Shown here piece after piece: positions 58,614 to 64,000 of a stretch of DNA of 64,000 nt; position 1 is the first letter of the stretch; the number at the start of each line of letters is the position of its first letter. The position numbers were made by a program, and so were the translations under genes. The notes below the pieces were generated by a model. It was not told the DNA's origin. It did not search any database and saw only the letters and a program-made list of their open reading frames with translations. The stretch spans positions 1 through 64,000 of the forward strand of contig NZ_JAAPBF010000002.1 of NCBI RefSeq assembly GCF_022695985.1. Reading direction: 5' to 3'. The stretch is from Streptomyces sp. NP-1717. Its GTDB lineage: Bacteria; Actinomycetota; Actinomycetes; Streptomycetales; Streptomycetaceae.

Positions 58614-61600
58614 CAGGGATTCTCCGACCGCGACATCCGTCGCAACGCGGGGCGGGCTGTTCGTACGGGGGCGGCTGCCAGCCGGCCGGCCAGTCCGGCG
58701 ACCGTGCGGGTCTCGAACACGGCGCGCACGTCGAGTTCGACGGCCAGCTCCGACCTGATCCTGTTGGTCAGGCGGGTGGCGAGCAGGGAGTGCCCGCCCA
58801 GGGAGAAGAAGTCGTCGTCGACGGTCACCTCGGCCACGCCCAGGATCTCGGCGAAGATCGCGCACAACGCCTCCTCGCGGCCGTCGCGGGGTGCCCGCCC
58901 AGGACCGCGGCCCGATTTCGGCGGGGCCGGCAGGGCACGGCGGTCGAGCTTGCCGTGCGCCGTCAGCGGGAGGTCGTCGAGCAGGACGACGGCCGTCGGC
59001 GTCGTGTAGGCGGGCAGCCGCGCGGCGATGTGCCGCAGGAGGCCGGCGGGGTCGGGCGCCTCGGCGGCCGGTACGGGCACGGCGTACGCGGTGATCCGCT
59101 GGTCGCCGGGCTCGTCCTCGCGGACGGCCGCGGCGGCGCGGGCGACGGCCGGGTGAGCGGTGAGGGCCGCTTCGATCTCACCCAGCTCGACACGGAAGCC
59201 CCGCACCTTGACCTGTCCGTCGGCGCGGCCGACGAATACCAGAGCGCCGTCGGGGAGGCGGCGCACGAGGTCGCCGGTGCGGTACATCCGCGTACCCGGC
59301 CCGCTGTACGGGTCGGCGACGAAGCGTTCCCCGGTGTGCCCCGGCCGCCCCAGGTAGCCGCGCGCCGTCCCGGGGCCCGAGACGTACAACTCCCCCACCA
59401 CGCCGGCCGGGACCAGGGCGAGCCGGCCGTCCAGCACGAGCATCCGCACGCCCGGGTGGGGCCGCCCGAAGGGCACCGGCCCCTCGGGCACGTCGGCGCC
59501 GGGCGGAATCCGGTGCTCGGCACAGTTGACCGTGAGTTCGGTGGGTCCGTACGCGTTGACGACATGGGCGCCGGGATGGGCGTCCCGCCAGACCCGCAGG
59601 GCCCGGCCGGTCAGCGCCTCACCACCGAGAACCAGCGTCCCGTCGTCGGCCAGCGCGTCGGGCAGCGCCTCCAGCAGCGGCAGGTGGGAGGGAGTGGCCT
59701 TGGTGAACGAGGCCCGCAGCCCGGCCGCGCCGTCGAGTTCGCCGAGGACCGCGCAACCGCCGGCCGCGAGCGGGGTGAACATCGTCGTGACGGTCAGGTC
59801 GAAGGTGAGCGGGGAGTGCAGCAGGGCGGTGCCGGCCGCGTCGGGATACCGCTCACCGGCGCCGTCGACGTAGCCGGACAGCGCGTCCCGCGAGACCACC
59901 ACGCCCTTCGGCCGCCCGGTGGAGCCCGAGGTGAACAGGACGTAGGCGGCATGGGCACCGTGGACGGGCCGCACCGGCCGGAACTCCGCGCCGGTCGCCG
60001 GGCGCGTGAGGTCGTCGGCCCAGTCCCCGGCTCCGAGTACGGGCACCCCGTCGAGGCCGCCCAGGTCCGCGGCGTCCGTGCCACCGGGGACGAGCACCAG
60101 CCGCGGGGCCGCCTCGGCGAGCACGGCGCTCAGCCGCTCGCGCGGCCACGCCCGGTCCAGCGGTACGTACGCCGCACCCGCCTTGAACGCGCCCAGCAGC
60201 GCGGCCAGTACCTCGGGGCGGCGCGTGGCCACCACGCCGACGGTGTCATCGGCGCCGATGCCGCGGTCCGCCAGCAGCCGGGCCACCCGGCCGGCGGCGG
60301 CGTCGAGTTGCGCGTAGGTCAGTTCGCCGCCGGTCCAGCGCACGGCGGTGCGCCCGGGGTCGCGCGCGGCCCGTGCCGCGACGGCGTCGGTGAGCGGAGC
60401 CGGCGTCCGGGACAGAGGCGGTCCGCCGGCCTGGTCCAGGAGCCGGTCCCGCTCACCCGGCAACAGCACGTCCACCTCGCCGACGGGAGTGCCCGGCTTG
60501 CCGAGCACCTGCTCCAGCACACGGAGCAGCCGGTGCGCGAGGGCGTCGGCGGTGTCCTGGTCGAAGAGGTCACGGCTGTACTGGAGCACGCCGCCCAGCG
60601 CGCCCGTACCGGTGTCCGCGGGCGAGATGACGAGAGACAGATCGAACTTCACGCTCCCGGTCTCCACCGGGTACGCGGAGACCTCGATCCCGGGAAGCGT
60701 GTCGAGCCCGGCGGGTGGCGTGAGGCCCTCGAAGTCCTGGAAGGCGAGCGAGACCTGGAAGAGCGGGTGCCGGGACAGCGAGCGGGCGGGGCTCAACTCC
60801 TCGACCAGCCGCTCGAAGGGCACATCCTGGTGGGCGTAGGCGTCGAGGTCGGTCTGCCGGACCCGCTCCAGCAACCGATGAAACGTGGGGTCGCCCGACA
60901 GGTCGTTGCGGAGCACCAGCGTGTTCACGAACAGCCCGACCACGTCCTCGACCGCGGTGTCCGTGCGGCCCGCGACGGGGGTGCCGAGCGGGATGTCGTC
61001 GCCCGCGCCCAGCCGGAACAGCAGCACGGCGACGGCCGCCTGGAGCACCATGAAGGGGGTGGTGCCGGTGTTCCCGGCCAGGTCCCGCAGCCGCTGGTGG
61101 TCGGCGGCGGGGATCTCGAACCGGGCGGCGCCGCCGCGATGGGAGGGCTCGGCGGGGCGCGGCCGGTCCACGGGCAGCGCCAGCTCCTCCGGCAGACCGG
61201 CCAGCCGCTCCTTCCAGTGGGCGACCTGGTCGGCGATCACCCCGGCCGGGGCGCCGGGCGCGCCGTCGGGGTCACCCAGGACTTCGTGCTGCCACAGCGT
61301 GTGGTCGGCGTACTGGACGGTCGGGGGCGGGGAGAGCGGCGGTGAGGCATCGGCGCCGTCCGCCGTGTGAGCGGCGTAGCGGGCCGCGAGGTCGCGTGCG
61401 AGGGGACGGAGCGACCAGCCGTCCGCGGCGATGTGGTGGAGGACCAGGATCAGCACATGGTCACGCTCGTCGGTGCCCGCGCCCGCCCGGTACAGGCCGT
61501 ACCGGATCGGCAGGTCGTGTCCGAGGTCGAACGGCAGGGCCACCGCCCGCGCGAGCGCCGCGTCCAGGTCCCCGCCGGCGCCGGACCCGAGAGCCCGCGG

Positions 61601-64000
61601 GAGCAGTCCGGCGGCCGTGTCCGGGGGGAGGACGACCTGATGCGGTCCCCGCTCGTCCTCGGCGATGACCGTACGCAGTGCCTCGTGCCGGACCACGACG
61701 TCGGTGAGGGCCCGGTGCAGCGCCGGTACGTCCAGTTCGCCCTTCAGCCGCACCGCGAGCGGCACGTGGTAGCCGGCGTTCCCGCCCTGGAGCTTGTGCA
61801 GGAACCAGAGGCGACGCTGGGCGAAGGACAGGGGGACGCGTGCCGGGCGGAGGCGCTTGCGTGTCACGGGAGGGCGGCCGGGTCCCGCCCGGGTGAGCAG
61901 GCGGGCCAGGCCGGAGGGGGTGGGCGCCCCGAACATCTCGCGGACGCTGATCTCCGTCTCCAGGGTGCCCCGGACGCGGCTCACCAGCCGCATGGCGAGC
62001 AACGAATGCCCGCCGAGGGCGAAGAAGTCGTCGTCGGCGCCCACCTCGGGTACTCCGAGGACTTCGCGGAACAGCCCGCACAGGATCTCTTCCTGCGGGG
62101 TACGAGGGGCACGCGGGGTGGCGCTCGTACCGGTCTGCGGGGCGGGCAGCGCCGCCCGGTCGCGCTTGCCGCTGGCCGTGCTCGGCAGCTCGTCGAGGAC
62201 GACGAGGGCCGAGGGCACCATATGGCCGGGCAGCCGTTCGCGCAGGTGACCCAGCACGGCGGCGGCGTCGGGAGCCGCCCCGCGCGCGGGCACGATGTAG
62301 CCGACGAGGCGCGGACCGGCGGCACCGTCGTCCCGTACGGTCACGACGGCATCCGTGACCTGGGGGTGGGCCGCGAGGGCGGCCTCGATCTCGCCCGGTT
62401 CGATCCGGAACCCGCGCAGTTTCACCTGGTCGTCCGCGCGGCCCAGGAACTGGAGGTCCCCGTCCGGCAGCCGCCGCACCAGGTCGCCCGTGCGGTACAT
62501 CCGCGCGCCCGGCTCGCCGAAGGGGCAGGCGACGTACCGCTGGGCGGTGAGGCCCGGTTGCCGCCAGTAGCCGCGGGTGAGCTGGGCCCCGGCGAGGTGC
62601 AGTTCGCCGACGGTGCCGTCCGGTACGGGTTGCAGCCCGCCGTCCAGTACGTAGGCGCGGGTGCCGGGCAGCGGCCTGCCCATCGGCACCGGGTCCTCGC
62701 CGCCGTCCAGGAACCGGGCCGTGGCATAAACGGTGCTCTCGGTCGGCCCGTACGCGTTGACGAGGCCGGCGTCCGGGTATCGCGCGCGCAGCTCCCGCAC
62801 CAGCGAGGCCGGGGCCGCCTCCCCCGCCAGGACGATCGTGCCGACGTCCGGTGTCGCACCACGTTCCAGGAGCGCGGCGAGGGCGGACGGCACCGCGCAC
62901 AGCAGGTCGCCACTCGCGCCGGGGCCTCCTTCGCCGACGGCCAGCAAGTCGTCGGCGATGTCGATCCGGCCACCGGACAGCAACGGCACCAGCGTGTCGA
63001 ACACCGAGACGTCGAAGCTCTCCGAGGTGGCGGCCACGGCCGAGCGCAGACGTTCCGCGCCGAATCCGGTACGCGCCCAGGACAGCAGCGCCGCCACCTG
63101 GGCGTGCTCGACGACCACGCCCTTGGGCCGGCCGGTGGAGCCGGAGGTATGGATGAGGTACGCGGCGTGGCCGGGCAGCAGTGGTGCGGACCGCTCGGCG
63201 TCCGTCAGGGACAGCGGGGAGTGGTCGGCGAGCGTCTCCTCGTCGAGGACGATCCGCTCGGCACCAATCGGCTCGTCCGGGGACCAGGACACCTCGTCCG
63301 GCCGGTCGGTGAGGACGCAGTGGGCCGCGGTGTCGGCGAGCAGGAACGCCACCCGGTCCGGCGGGTGGTGGGCGTCGACGGGAACGTAGCAGCCGCCGGC
63401 CTTGAGCGTGCCGAGCAGCGCGACAGGGAGCCAGTGCGAGCGGGAGACGGAGACGGCCACCCGGCTCTCGGCGCCGACACCCCGGTCGCGCAGCAGCCGC
63501 GCGAGCCGGTTGGCGCCGGCGTCGAGCTCGCCGTACGTCAGCGATCGCGTACCGCACCGGACAGCGGGTGCCCCGGGGTCGCGGCGGACCTGGTCCTCGA
63601 AAGCGGCCACCATCGTCGTGACGGGTTCGGCGAGCGGCCCCCCGTCGCCGCGCGCGGCAAGCTCGCGCCGCTCGTCCTCCGGGATGCCGGTCACTCTCGC
63701 GGTGGGGCGTTCCGGTGCCTCGGCGACCGTGGCGAGGATGTTCCGCAGCCGCCCGGCGAGCCGGGCCGCCGTCGCCCCGTCGATCGCGTCGCTCCGGTGG
63801 TCGAGCCGCAGGCGCAGGGCGGTGCCGGGCAGAGCGCAGAGGTGGAGCGGGTAGTGGGTGGTGCTCGTGCCGTGCCCGCCCTCGGCCCGCAGTCCGGCGT
63901 GGTCGGACCGCGCGAGGGTGCCCAGGTCGTCCACCGGGAAGTTCTCGAAGGCCATGGAGGTGTCGAAGAGTTCCGTCAGGCCCGCCCGGCGCTGCACGTC
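58613..64000 (-). CDS. NRPS-1 (partial at its 5' end): ...C-A-PCP-C-A-PCP (Ala-like, Asp)
   Basis: The gene runs off the right edge; 1795 codons are visible. First comes the end of a condensation domain with [13 protein letters not shown], a feature of the DCL condensation domains in this cluster, so the residue added before should be a D-amino acid. Then an adenylation domain (HTSGSTG near 63155) with pocket DVFCVAAVY, small and Ala-like, and a PCP (GGHS near 62015). Next an LCL condensation domain ([10 protein letters not shown] near 61428), an adenylation domain (FTSGSTG near 59935) with pocket DLTKVGAVN, Asp type, and a PCP (GGHS near 58795). There is no epimerase before the stop. The Asp provides the first residue of the Asp-X-Asp-Gly motif completed by NRPS-2. 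Loading and N-terminal modules lie outside. Confidence 0.94.

Overview
The DNA is uniformly GC-rich, with strong third-position GC bias, frequent GTG starts, TetR, AraC and IclR regulators and secreted proteins with Sec signals. This points to a Streptomyces-type actinomycete. There is no rRNA, tRNA or CRISPR array that I can recognise.

Left part (1-28.6 kb), ordinary and accessory genes. It opens with the tail of a two-domain 3-dehydroshikimate dehydratase-like protein, a TetR regulator, a phytanoyl-CoA-type dioxygenase and an AraC/GyrI-type regulator. From 4.25 to 13.42 kb a tightly overlapping minus-strand operon carries a dihydroorotase, a flavin/2Fe-2S electron-transfer subunit, an M20 N-carbamoyl amidohydrolase, two phosphoribosyltransferase-fold proteins without the usual PRPP motif, a class-1 dihydroorotate dehydrogenase and a four-gene ABC importer. 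Across a palindrome-rich intergenic region stand a uridine phosphorylase and an IclR regulator. The set fits uptake and reductive breakdown of orotate (orotate, dihydroorotate, carbamoyl-aspartate, aspartate). Then follow small secreted proteins, a 175-bp MITE, several decayed genes (DUF6233-like, SMI1/KNR4, an HNH-like tail, one frameshifted unknown), htpG with an upstream RheA-like regulator and a RheA-type operator, a metallophosphoesterase, a methyltransferase/TetR pair, and two secreted M23-like proteins.

Right part (28.6 kb to the right edge), one minus-strand biosynthetic gene cluster, still open at the right edge. In transcription order it has NRPS-1 (partial), NRPS-2 (four modules), NRPS-3 (two modules plus thioesterase), an MbtH-like protein, an alpha/beta hydrolase, a methyltransferase, a SyrP/TauD-type oxygenase, an FkbM methyltransferase, an AsnO/VioC-type oxygenase and a DrrAB-type ABC exporter. 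Most genes overlap or lie a few bases apart. Reading the adenylation pockets gives (Ala-like)-Asp-[D, probably basic]-Asp-Gly-[D-Asn/Asp]-(methyl)Glu-Pro, followed by thioesterase release. The embedded Asp-X-Asp-Gly, the D-centres and the penultimate Glu-type residue are the signature of calcium-dependent acidic lipopeptides (CDA, daptomycin, A54145). The tailoring genes match those needed for hydroxy- or methoxy-Asp, hydroxy-Asn and 3-methyl-Glu in A54145. The feature that departs from those families is the last residue, where the pocket is of proline type rather than Trp, Kyn or Ile/Val. The N-terminal modules and the lipid starter lie beyond the right edge.
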